Part shown: piece after piece, positions 9,984 through 21,770 of the stretch | How the letters are laid out: each line of letters begins with the position of its first letter | Numbering within the stretch: position 1 is the stretch's first letter | Source of the DNA: Strongylocentrotus purpuratus | Lineage: Eukaryota; Echinodermata; Echinoidea; Camarodonta; Strongylocentrotidae | Assembly: GCF_000002235.5 (NCBI RefSeq) | Contig: NW_022145599.1 | Coordinates: 3,851,677-3,915,676 of the forward strand | Direction: 5' to 3' | Length of the DNA: 64,000 bases | Program-made: the position numbers and the translations under genes | The notes under the pieces: generated by a model | The model's database searches: none | What the model was told of the DNA's origin: nothing | What the model saw: only the letters and a program-made list of their open reading frames with translations

Positions 9984-10041
9984 AAACCAATTGAAACCAG
10001 TTGGAGATTTCAACTGGTTTCAATTGGATTTTGGTCCTGGG
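9984..10041. repeat. Minimal AACTGG-family unit (17-bp perfect hairpin)
   Basis: CCAATTGAAACCAGTTG at 9987-10003 and its exact reverse complement at 10011-10027 flank GAGATTT. The right border, TTTTGGTCCTGGG, is the inverse of the border that opens fragment A at 968. Confidence 0.75.
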
Positions 10042-10254
10042 TACCTTAGCAACAATTTCTTTCATCTGAACAATGTTACCAAGTCCATTTAAAGAAAAAT
10101 ATTTGATAAGAATAGAAAATTGTGGTAAATAAACTCTCAAGGTGACATTGTTTAAAAGGGTAAAACAGAGTAAAACAAAATATATTAAAATATGCAATAT
10201 GATTAGCTGAGCTTTAATAAAGAAAAATTAGTCATGGCAGGTACTGTCTTTTAA

Positions 10255-11043
10255 CCCTATTTAGCCCGGGGAGGGGGGGGGGGGCTTTAGAAGCCCCCCC
10301 CCCCCCTCGACATTTTTCGCGATAATTTTTTAACGCAAGAAAATCTTGCACTGAAATTTTGTGACTTTTTTCTTTCGAGTCTTGCGCATCTTTTGAAAGA
10401 AATTTTTCGAAAATCGGACGTACCATTACAAAGTCACGTGTCCTTTTGTCTTTGCATGTCAGCCCAAAAATCGCTTATTTTTGTGATTTGTGTACAAAAC
10501 ATATGGAAATCTCATTTTTCAAATAAAGAGATAAAACATTGGTTATTTGGTCTTGTTTATAGTTTAGGTGTTTATTTTGGGTTTAAAATAGTTGAATTAT
10601 AGTTGGAAATGAAATAAAATAACAAAAACAATAAAATACATTAGTTAAAAAAAACAAGGAAATACATAAGAAATTATCAAAACAATAGATAACATAAGGA
10701 ATAATCCTGGTTTTTCAATTTTTTGTGTTGTATTATTATTCCAAATAGTCTAACAAATATATGTAGTGAGAAAGAATGCTTAAATATGAATAATGTCTGA
10801 TTTATGGGCAAAAATGTGAATTTTATGACCTTATTTGCATAAATTACCATAAATATGCAAATGAGTGAATTTTTCAAAAAATTGAAATTACCATAGTATT
10901 CTATACACTTCACTTGACATGGATGCAAATTTTCGCGGCGATCGGGCGTTTCACGGCCGAGATCATAGTGGGGGGGGGGGGCCTTAGAAGCCCCCCCCCC
11001 CCCCTGGGCTATGCAGTTTCAAAATAGCCCGGGCTAAATAGGG
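10255..11043. mobile_element. piggyBac-type MITE with TTAA target duplication
   Basis: The termini are exact inverted repeats, CCCTATTTAGCCCGGG, and both sides are flanked by TTAA (10251-10254 and 11044-11047). TTAA targets and a CCC terminus are hallmarks of piggyBac elements. No transposase is encoded, so it is non-autonomous. Just inside each end sits a G-tract/C-tract hairpin around TTAGAAG (about 10265-10306 and 10970-11005). The interior is AT-rich. Confidence 0.85.
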
Positions 11044-11184
11044 TTAAAATAAAATTGACCAATAATATGGCAAATCACTTGACCCTCTGATAACTACCAA
11101 AATATGTTGATTAGCGATTCTGGTTCTTCTGGAGTACTTCCGGAGTACCTTCTTATGAATTCCAAATCCTCTCCTGACACTCCT

Positions 11185-11325
11185 GGGGGGCGTTTCACAA
11201 AGCCTTTTTTCAATGACAAAAATCAGTGACAAATCTGCTGATAACCAATCAGAAGCAAGGATTTCAGTAGCTTATAACACAAACTGTCATTTGTCGCTGA
11301 TGACAAGTTTTGTGAAACGTCCCCC
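11185..11325. mobile_element. Small MITE with GGGGGCGTTTCACAAA ends
   Basis: The left end GGGGGCGTTTCACAAA and right end TTTGTGAAACGTCCCCC are inverted repeats with one mismatch, about 141 bp apart. No clear target-site duplication was found, so the superfamily is not assigned. Confidence 0.65.
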
Positions 11326-11415
11326 TGCTATTACCATGTCTTTATGAAATTGCAGATATTTCAGAATGCACAGAACCCTCTGGTGGAAGTTCAACAATAT
11401 ACATATATTGTATAA

Positions 11416-12261
11416 TCAAATTGAAAATACAAATTGGTCTTCAGCTGAATGGAACACCAAGTCTTCTTGATATACATAGACAATTAAAAGTTTACATTTA
11501 CATGTATTACCACCAGGATGATGGTGCTGAGCTTCAGCTTTTCTTTTCTTACAAACATTCTCGAACCATTCTCGATCAGTTCTGCCTTCGTCATCATCTT
11601 CAAGCAGAAATACATCCTCTTCCTTTATAGGGAAAGACAATCTGAGCACGTCCATCGTAGGACATTTCCCAAATTCCACAACAACATTAATCTGATCCCT
11701 AGCTGTCAAAAAGTTGTGTTGTATCTCCAGAGACCTCAAGCACTTGAATCTTGGTGCTAGAACAGCCAGTCGAGCAGCGACACCTTGAATTCGGCTCAGG
11801 TTGCAGTGTTCTAGATCAAGCTCTACCAGATTGTTAGCTACATTCCTGATAAGTCTCTCTGCTGCTTCCCAGTTGCGCCCAAAGTCATAGTTATCTCTCA
11901 AGAGCAGATGCTGCAGGCCTCGGGTATGATGAGATCCAGAGAGATACTCGATGTCCTCTTTAGAAAGCATACAGCAGGTTGCATCAAGGAGGGACAATGA
12001 CTGCTCCATGGGGCTAAGTATTTCTGCTAATTTCCGGGTTATACGATTTGCAGATAAATTGAGGTATCTGAGGTGGGGAAGACGACGGAGAGTAGACGCT
12101 AGCTCCTTGACTGCTGAGTCACCATGTTCATTCGTAAAGTTCAGGGTGTTATACCTAAGACACAATGTGGTGAGTGCTGGGAACTGTTGAATAAGGTCCA
12201 AGATCCTTTTGAGACCCTCATTTCTAAGGCTATTGTAGCTCAAATTAAGCTCTGTTGTTCT
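11416..12261 (-). CDS. LRRC14-like gene, last coding exon with the LRR array
   Basis: It starts after a TTTACGTTTCACAG acceptor with codon AGA in phase 0, so the first repeat reads RTTELNLSYNSL and the true exon begins 18 bases before the first internal methionine. It encodes residues 228-508 and the stop. Leucine-rich strands are visible at TELNLSYNSL, TTLCLRYNTL, LRYLNLSANRI, LQHLLLRDNY, LVELDLEHCNL, LRSLEIQHNFL and MDVLRLSFP. The C-terminal 70 residues are charged and diverge from the family. No canonical poly-A signal was seen close downstream. Confidence 0.85.
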   Translation of the reverse strand, partial: RTTELNLSYNSLRNEGLKRILDLIQQFPALTTLCLRYNTLNFTNEHGDSAVKELASTLRRLPHLRYLNLSANRITRKLAEILSPMEQSLSLLDATCCMLSKEDIEYLSGSHHTRGLQHLLLRDNYDFGRNWEAAERLIRNVANNLVELDLEHCNLSRIQGVAARLAVLAPRFKCLRSLEIQHNFLTARDQINVVVEFGKCPTMDVLRLSFPIKEEDVFLLEDDDEGRTDREWFENVCKKRKAEAQHHHPGGNTCKCKLLIVYVYQEDLVFHSAEDQFVFSI

Positions 12262-15200
12262 CTGTGAAACGTAAAAGAGAAACTGATTTTGTAAATGGGT
12301 ATACAGTCAAACTTGTCTTAGTGGCCACCTCTCTAAAAAAAAGCCACCTGTCTACAATGGCTTCCTTTTGCGTTTCCCTGGGGTGGTCTTAATAAACAGG
12401 TTTTACTGTGCATGTATAAGTATAGCTTTAAATGCATGACTGTAAATAGAACAATTAGGTACCGTATTTGCCGGCGATAAGGCCGCAGTGCCGTAGTACA
12501 GATTGCCATCTAATGTAGGCGAGGAACTTCAAAGGAACTTCAAAGAAATTGTGTCTTCTAACTGGACAAATTTGTATATATCTTCATATTTTTGTAGTGA
12601 TCATTTTCTGATGTGATATCGTGTTATTTTACTTCATCCCATGACAATTAAGATACGGACGAACCGTTACCACGGTATACCTGGAACTTCTTCATTTAAG
12701 TATAAACTTCCGAAAGGAATTACATGTGACAGCATATATTTTGCTCTGGAAGTTATTTTCAAGGCCCACGAATCAGTTCCTGAGGGGCTTGCCACTACAG
12801 ACTTTTATTTAGGGGAACTAACTCAAATCTACCCCGAATTGAATGTCGAAATTTGCCGCCATTTTGTCCTTGTCAAGGAAACAGAACGTGGTAACCGCTC
12901 AAGTGTGTCACTATCAAACAACGAAGACAATCATGACAATAGCTCTATTGTCAGCGTTACGTCGTCTCACCATGGAATTTCAAGAGATGGGCGCTGCTTG
13001 ATGTGTGACTTAAAATGTAACGTAAAAGAACGAATATGCATGAAATGTAAATGTGTGCATCAGAGAATCGATCAATTATCAAGTGACATGAAAGAAGTGA
13101 AGCATGTTATTGAAGCACTTCTTGATGTCCCGCGTCTAAAGGAAAAGTCAATCCCATCAAATCATCGCTCTCCAAACGTCACCACATCATCATCGATACG
13201 ACCTCCACAATATTCGACATCGACATCGGTCCAACCCCCTCAAATCTCACAACCTTCGCCACCTGGCACTTCTAGCCGTCCTCTTCGTCATCCATCTACT
13301 CGGCCTATCCCTTCTCAACCACCACTGCAACCATGGCAACAAACCTATCGCCCTCCATTGGATAGCTTCCCACCAATTCGCTCCACACAGACAGCCTCTC
13401 TACAGCCACCGTTGCCATACCAACCAACGCCACCATTTCAGTACATCCAGTCACGTAATCGCACACACCCCCAGCCACTCCCACCAGAAGAAAAGGATAG
13501 CTTCCCATCAATTCGCTCCACCCAGCCAGTCCCTCTTCAGTCAACGCAACGTACATCGTTTCCATATCAACAGACGCCACCATTTCAATACACCCAGTCA
13601 CGTGAACGCACACACCCCCAGTCACTCCCACCAAGACAACAATACAACATGCCAATGAACCATCGCTCGACTTATGCTTCAGTAGTCAGTGCACCAACAT
13701 CACGTAATCTAAGTCGCGCATTTCAAGGATGTGAATTCTGTGGAGAACCGAACCACCGCGCTCATTTCTGCCGACATGGGGCTCCACTCCAGTGCCGCCA
13801 GTGTCTGCAGACTGGTCATAAACTAAGATATTGCCCCTATTACTAATATGGTGGCCAAGAAGAGAGCGCCTCTAATAAATGTCATATGTCAAACCAGGAT
13901 ACTAATGTCAATATTATACCAGATATTTCTTCCTTCAAGAAAAAGTCTACGAACCATTTTTCACAACAACTCAATCTTATAAATGGTAAAATCCCTAAAC
14001 TATCGAAAGGAAGTCTATTTTTGCATTTGAATATCAGAGGTTTGGTAAATAAGATTGATTTAATACGATACCTTTTGTCTAATAATAATATTGATGTTCT
14101 TTGTTTTAACGAAACTTTTTGTGATTCTTCTATATCCGATAATGTAATATCGATCGACAATTTAAGAGTTGAACGTAAAGATAGAACACGCCACGGTGGA
14201 GGAATAGCTATTTATATATCAGATAAGATTTTTTATACCAGAAGATACGATTTGGAAAGTCTGGATTTAGAAATGATATGTATTCAAATTACTTTACCTT
14301 TTCAGAAAAGCATGTATGTTATTAGTATATACAGATCTCCGTCATGTGATGTTTCATTTTTTGAAAAACTTGAAGCAAGGTTGGAATCAATATGTTCTTC
14401 AGGTTCTTCAATAGATGAAATACTCGTTTTTGGAGATTTTAACTGTGATTTTAGTAAATTAAAAGATACACGTTTATTTCACAAACTAGATTATTTGACG
14501 AGTTCGTACAACTTTATTCAATTAATCGATATTTTTACGCGCGTTACGAAAAACTCCGCTTCCATTATTGATCTCGCTTTTACAACTCGTACTTCAAAAA
14601 TTGTCGAACATGGATGTATAATGACTTCTCTTAGTGATCATTACATGGTGTATGTTATTCGAAATTTGAATTCAAGACAGAAAAAGTCTCTACCTAAAAC
14701 TGTTTCCTTTCGCTCTTTAAAAGATTTTGACGATCAGGAATTTTATGATCTTTTAGAATCTGCATCTTTGTCAAATTTATGTGACATTGACGACGTTAAT
14801 GTTTTCTGGAGAACCTGGAAATTAATTTTTACCTCTATTGTAAATAAAGTTGCACCAATAAAATCATTTCGTGTTAAAGATCAATCGCTTTCGTGGATAA
14901 CGTCACATATTAGAACACTGATGAAGAAAAGAGATAATATTCATAGAAAATTATTGAAAGTAAAGAAAAAGATTTTATTGCAAAAAGATTCCCATTTAAA
15001 TACAATGTGTGAAGAATTATGGTCAAAGTACACCAATCTAAGGAATGAGGTCAATATATCTATGTTTAAAAGTAAAACTGAATATTTAAAGAAAGAAATC
15101 AAGAAAAATGTAAACGATGTTTCAAAGATGTGGAAATGTTTAAAGTTATTATTACCAACAAAATCCTCATCATTTCCTTCCATTCTTTACGACAATGATA

Positions 15201-17291
15201 TGGTGTTTAATAACGATGACGCTATTGCCAATGCATTTAATGATTATTTTATTCGAATAAATGCTAAGCTCGCGCAAGAGATGAATGTCATACAAGCCGA
15301 CGAACATGATATTGGGGATGTTTTTAATTGCTATCCTTCCAATTATGTTTTTAACTTTGTTTCCACCAATGAAAGCTATGTTGAAAAATTGATTTCAAAC
15401 TTGGATTCTAACAAAGCAACAGGGTCTGATGATATTAATATTATCTTCCTAAAAAAATCTAAAGCTTTTATTGTACCAACCATTACTCAATTGATTAATT
15501 TGTCTTTTTCAACAGGAGTCTTTCCCAATGATTGGAAGTATGCAAAGGTTTTTCCGTTTTTCCGTTATTCAAAAAAGGCGACATTAACAATATTGGTAAT
15601 TTTCGTCCAATTTCCATCTTACCTGCAATAAGTAAACTCATTGAAAGGACTGTTCATCAGCAATTGTATGATTATTTAATAGAACATAATATCCTCAGTA
15701 AGACGCAGTTCGGGTTCCGGCCAGGTCATTCTACAGCCTCGGCTCTTGGGGCTTTAACAGACAGTTGGTTACACTGCATAGATAAAGGCCTCATTGTAGG
15801 GGCTCTTTTTATTGATTTAAGACGAGCTTTTGATACGGTTAATCCAGATATTTTGTTAAATAAGTTAAAGAAAATAGGTTTGAGTAAGTTATCATTAGCT
15901 TGGTTTGACTCGTATTTAAATAATAGAAAACAATATGTTGCTATAAATGATTCTAAATCAACTGATCGCTGTATTTCTGTTGGAGTTCCACAGGGATCTA
16001 TTTTGGGCCCGCTCCTATTTTTGATTTATATAGATGATATGTCAGAAGTTTTGAAACATGGAAAAATTGTAATGTATGCCGACGACACGACACTTTATGT
16101 AAGTGGACCCACCTTTTCGGATGTACAAATTAAATTGCAAAGTGATTTTAATGTTATATGTACATGGATAAAATGTAATAAACTCTATTTGAATGTTGAT
16201 AAAACCAAATTTATGATCATCGGAAGTAAACAAAGATTAAACCATTTTAAAAATGACAGTATTACATTAAAATATGAAGATATATGTGTCGAACAATGTA
16301 AGATCTTTAAATGTCTAGGTATTATGATCGATGAAAACATATTATGGTCTGATCATGTAGATTATTTATGTAGAAAAGTGTTTGCCGGACTTGCCATGCT
16401 TAGAAGAGTTAAACCATATGTAGATGACATTTCATTGAAATTATTATACACATGTCTCATACAATCACAAAATGATTATTGTTGTGAAATTTGGGGAAAC
16501 AGGTTTTTAAGTCATATAGATAAGATAACTAAACTACAAAAGAGGGCTGCAAGAATGATTTTAAACTGTAATATGTATACCCCATCAAAGGAATTATTTA
16601 CTCGCATGAATTGGATACCATTTCAAGAGAGGGTTAAATATTTTAGATGTATATTTGTTTTTAAATGTCTTAACGATTTATCTTCAGACTTTCACAAAGA
16701 TGTTTTTCAAGAAGTATCAACTCAACATAATTTTTACACACGGCAATGTACTCGTCATGACCTGATTATTGATAAATGTCATACTGAATACCTTAAGAAT
16801 GCAATAAGTTATGATGGTGCTTCTCTATGGAATAAATTACCTTCTAATATTAAGCAGATAAGTAATGTAAAGACCTTCAAATTGGCACTTAAGAAATATT
16901 TTTTCCACCTTGCTGTTGAATCAGGATAGGTTTTGAGGAACACCTTTTTTTAATTATTTTTTACTGCTAGTCTGCCTCTATTTTTCTTTAAGCTCTCTCT
17001 CTCGCTTCTTTTACTTAATCCTTTACTCTCTTAGCAAGTGATCTATTTATACTAGCATTCATCATAATTGACACTGATTAATATGTTTGATATTGTATAT
17101 TTATTTTCAATATGTAATACTGTTCTATTAATGTATTCATACCTAATTGTTTGTTTTATCTTTTTAATTGTATATACATGTTTTACAGGGCCTCATGGAA
17201 GACCAACTTTTTGTTGAATGAGCTACCCTGGTGAAATATAAATAAATAAATAAAATAAAATAAATAAATAGGCCGCACCCCCGATTTTGAC

Positions 17292-17326
<35 letters not shown>

Positions 17327-20300
17327 ATTTTTTTTTGTTTTTTGGTTGTTGTTGTTGTTTTGTTGCCGAAAACCCACGCGGGGAAGGACCTTCATTTAAA
17401 ATCGAGGTGCAGTTAAAGGCGCTGATTTGTGCTTGTAAACTTGTCACAAATAATAGTAACAATGTCGTTTTTAGAAGAATGTGTAAGATCATTAATGTGA
17501 ATTAAAAACAATAGAGTACTAGGTCCTAGGATAGAACCTTGTGGTACACCATTTGTTATATACAAAAAATTGAGGAATTATTATTATAAACTAAATATTG
17601 AGATCTATTAGAAAGATTACTTTCAAACCAAGATGACAGACAAATTTTAGTGTTGTTGTAGTTTCCGAGTGGTGAGTCAACACACTGATTACTGAGCTGG
17701 GAGACATTGCCAGGCATAGCGCCATAAATCGTAACTAAAAAATAAAAAAATAAAAAAATAAAAAATTTTACTCTTTCGCCGCATAGGCCGCACCCCGACT
17801 TTTTGATATTTTCTCTTCCAAAAATACTGCAGCCTATACGCCGGCAAATACGGTATACAAAACTTAGACCCAAATTTAGATCTCATAAGACGCCCTGAAC
17901 AATACCAACTTAGGATTGGACCCATGACTTTTCATATGCAGTCAAGAGCCTCACTCGGTGTGTTACAAATATATTGAATATTCATATTAAAAATACATTA
18001 AAAATAGGTTAATGTTGTGCACATGCACGTTAGCTGTGAGTTGGTGAATGGAAGAGCAATTAAAGCACCAAGTTTGGATAAAACTTGGCTTATTTTCCCT
18101 GATGTTTAATACTTTTTAAATTTTCTTGTGTTAGTGAGGTGCTGGAGATGATCCTTAACTATTGTAGAAACATATATTTGTATAAAGTACACCGCAGTGC
18201 TCAGTTGCTCACAATAGTTGCTTTTCACAAAAAGGCAACACACTGGAATGACCGGATGCATTTTATTTGGTCAAACAAACAAAAAGGCACATGGGACCAG
18301 TAGATATGAGGTTACCAAACAATAAGAAAAAAGCTGCAGATAAAGGTGTTGAAAAGGTATGAAATTTAACACCAACAGCATACTAAGACACTCATGTCGG
18401 GTTATCTAAAGTTGAAACAAATTGTACATAGTTCCAGGTATAATACAAATGCACAAATCAGTATCCATGTGTGCTGTAATTCATTCATGATGAAAACTGG
18501 AATCATGAAAGGCAGAAATTTCATACCTGGTCTGTTCAACTTTCTTGGCTGATGAATAATTCCAAGTTTGTATCATTATCTCTGCAGAGTCTACCTACCT
18601 ACCTAAATTGCCATTACGTAACAGCTCACCTCTTTTTCAATCAAATCCAAGACCCTCTCCACAAGATCTGTACCACACTGGTCTATCGTGAGCCGTTTGC
18701 TGCGGACGTGTATATTGGCATATTGGAGCTGCTTACTTTTCTTGAAGACGGCTTTCATCTCTTGTCCGGTAACCCTTGAATTCATCAGGATCCTCAGTTC
18801 TCGGTGCTCTGATAGAAAATATTTCAATGCACCTTTTAGATATATTCAACAGCTGAACAGGATCAACATTAATAAAGCCATCGGCCCTGATGACTTGCCA
18901 AACAGAGTTCTCAAGGAATTTGCTTGCGAGATCAGCATACCCATGACAGACATTTTCAACTCCTCAGGGAAGGCAAGGTCCCTCAGATCTGGAAAGACGC
19001 AGATGTTGTTCCCGTGCAAAAAGAGAAACCTCCTGTCATCACAAAACTCAGGCCTGTGTCACTAACATCCCAATGTGCGAAAGTTTGTGAGGGATTCGTG
19101 GCTAAATGGATCCAACATGACATGGGGCCAAATATTGAACGACATCAGTATGGAAGCCTCAAAGGCTCATCAACCACACACTGTTTGATTGAAATGATGA
19201 ATCAATTCTACAAGGAATCAGACAAACAGGATTTTGTAGGAAATCTTGTGGTCACAGATTTCTCGAAGGCGTTCGACACGGTAGACCACACCGTGGTTGT
19301 AACTAAGCTCTTAAATATGGGAGTCCGTCCGGAAATCATCCCGTGGATCGCCGACTTTTAAACGAATAGGCACCAGAGAGTAAAATACCAAAGCGCTATC
19401 TCCTCCTGGAAGAAACTAACCTGTGGCGTTCCCCAAGGAACAAAGATCGGCCCCCTAGCCTTTCTAGCAGTCAATGACGCACTGGAGTCGACAGAGTTGC
19501 ATACATGGAAGTATGTAGACGATCTTAGTATCGGCGAGACCAAGACCGTCAATGAGCCTTCTCACCTGCAGGAAGCTGTCAACGACCTGGTGCAATGGGC
19601 TGACCAAAACTACTTGAAACTAAATGCAGCTAAATGTAAACAACTGCAGTTTTGCTTCAAGAGAACCAAACCAGCACCCCCAGACATATCTCTAGACCCG
19701 AATGTTTTGGAGGTGGTCAATGAAACGAAAATCCTCGGTGTCTGGGTTCAAGGTGACCTAAAATGGGACAAACAAGTCAAAGAAATGATGTCGAAGAGCA
19801 AGAAACGGGTACATATACTGAGCAGACTGAAGAGATTTCGAATCCCACGAGAAGATCTAGTTGCCGTATACAAGTCCTACGTCCGGCCAGCTCTGGAATA
19901 CGCAGCACCGGTGTGGCACCCTGGACTCACAAAGCTGCAGACTAGTGCACTGGAGCTGAACTCACTTACACAACTGCTCTCAAAGAAGTTCAATAGAAAC
20001 ATTAGAAGAAAGAAGGCATGACCTATGTACAAAGTTTGCCGAAGCATGTGTACGTTCCCATATATACTCGAATGTGTTCCCTCTCAACGACACAACTCAT
20101 TCCATGCAGCTCAGGACCAGCCGAACGTACAAATCTATCAATGCCAGGACACAAAGATATCAGAATAGCTCCATTCCATTTCTGACAACTTGCCTAAATG
20201 AATAATGCCAAGGTTGTATAAAAGGGGTGAATAGAGAACAATGTACGCCTAACTCTTTTTGACGAAACCGGTGTCACTATTTATTTAATTATTATTATCG

Positions 20301-21735
20301 ATATATATTTTGAAATCAGAACATATTTCTCATATAATTATATTTCCAGGGGCATAATTGATTATCGAAGCATGAACATGGGTATTACGCATAGCATTAC
20401 AGGTATCAACAAGGTTATTTTTTGTTCAATTAAGCACTCAAATACCTTATCAATGACTTATTTACCCAATCTCTACTGAATGATGCAAAACCAAATTAGA
20501 TAATATTATTAATGCAAATATTGTTGTTGTATATATATATACATTGAATTATTCTTAATGCTAATATTATGAATTGTCACTAGAAAGTGATCTAACTATT
20601 GATGACAATTCATTGTCTTTGTTAATTATATGGTATTTTAACTAGTAGTATATTTGAAACAATTGTGAAAGAAATATGATATGTTTTTAATTGTAAATTG
20701 TCATGCAATTCAGCCCAGGCTGCGAAATGATGATATTAATAAACTGAACTGAACTGAACAGACATGGTCCATATATAAGAAATGAAACATCTCCACAACA
20801 GCACAGGCGCACAGTTTTCTCAATGACAAATGATTTGACGGACATAGACAAATAATACTACCAATAAACAGACAGGCGTAAATGGTCAATTTTGACTGAA
20901 CGCCAAAAATACAAACTACAACACAACAGGGTCCTAGCAAAAGATCAACATATACAAAACTGCAAAAAATACTCTCCTGTTTGCTGGAGCTCCATTAAGA
21001 TTTGTGTAGGTGCACTTTTTCACAGTAATAAAAGTATTTTAATTGTGTTTTTTTTATTTTTTATTTTTTTATTTTTTATCAAAGCTCTTTTTCAGTTTAC
21101 CAGAGCTATTTTTTGAGCTTTCAAGAGCTTAATTGCTTATGCTCCCTCTTTTTCCCTGCTGATATACAACATGGTTATATGGGGATTTAAATACATGTAT
21201 TACCTTCAGAACGCCGGACCTCAACAACTCCCCAGCAATAGCTTACTGTTGCTAACAGGTCACTACCGTTAATCAAGCTACACAATGTATGAATGTATGC
21301 ATGGGAGTGTGGGAATACATGCACCACATAGTAGACACTGGTCAATATTTCAACCTTTTAAAACCACCCATTTTTTTTCTTCAATATTCATGTCAGTTGA
21401 AATTTGTGACACCAATTATCCAATGATGACTGATACTATTTATACTCTACAGGCAGATCAATAAATGAGACATTTCAGAATAAATTCAGAAGACATTTCA
21501 CAAGAAAACAATATGGAGAAATGGATCACCTTTAGATGCTACACTCCTGTGTTTCTTCACAATGTCTTTTGTCGCAGCTTGTCTACCTTTCAGTAGAGTA
21601 TTCAAAAACAAGTTGTTTGTTCTGTCACCTAAAGAGAGACGAGAGAAAGGGTGAGAAAAGGAGGGTGAGAGAGAGAGAAAGGGTGAGAAAAGGAGGGTGA
21701 GAGAGAGAGAAAGAGAGAGGGATGGCGAGAGAGAA

Positions 21736-21770
<35 letters not shown>

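Larger units (their letters stand above)
12488..17269 (+). mobile_element. Full-length CR1/L2-like LINE, ORF2 frameshifted
   Basis: Flanked by an 8-bp target-site duplication AGGCCGCA (12480-12487 and 17270-17277). It has a 153-base 5' UTR, a zinc-knuckle ORF1, an endonuclease/reverse transcriptase ORF2 lacking RNase H, a short 3' UTR with a conserved CAGGGCC...GCTACCCTG hairpin and an (AAAT)n-like tail. Its 4.78-kb length, architecture and 3' end match the LINE at 34882-39574. It sits in intron 4 of the LRRC14-like gene on the opposite strand. Confidence 0.85.
12462..17853. mobile_element. TA-target DNA transposon split by a LINE
   Basis: The terminal inverted repeats are CCGTATTTGCCGGCG (12462-12476) and its exact complement (17839-17853), each flanked by TA. 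Only about 26 bp of its left end remain before the LINE at 12488; the rest resumes at 17270. An RT fragment of another LINE also lies inside (about 17400-17690). No transposase was recognised. Confidence 0.75.

Noticed and set aside
13305..13655. Minus-strand open frame opposite LINE ORF1
   Set aside because: It is a shadow of the proline-rich repeat in the plus-strand ORF1.
18688..19065. Open frame overlapping coding exon 4 on the plus strand
   Set aside because: The left half is antisense to the LRRC14-like exon and the right half is the start of a decayed LINE; the joined frame is chance.
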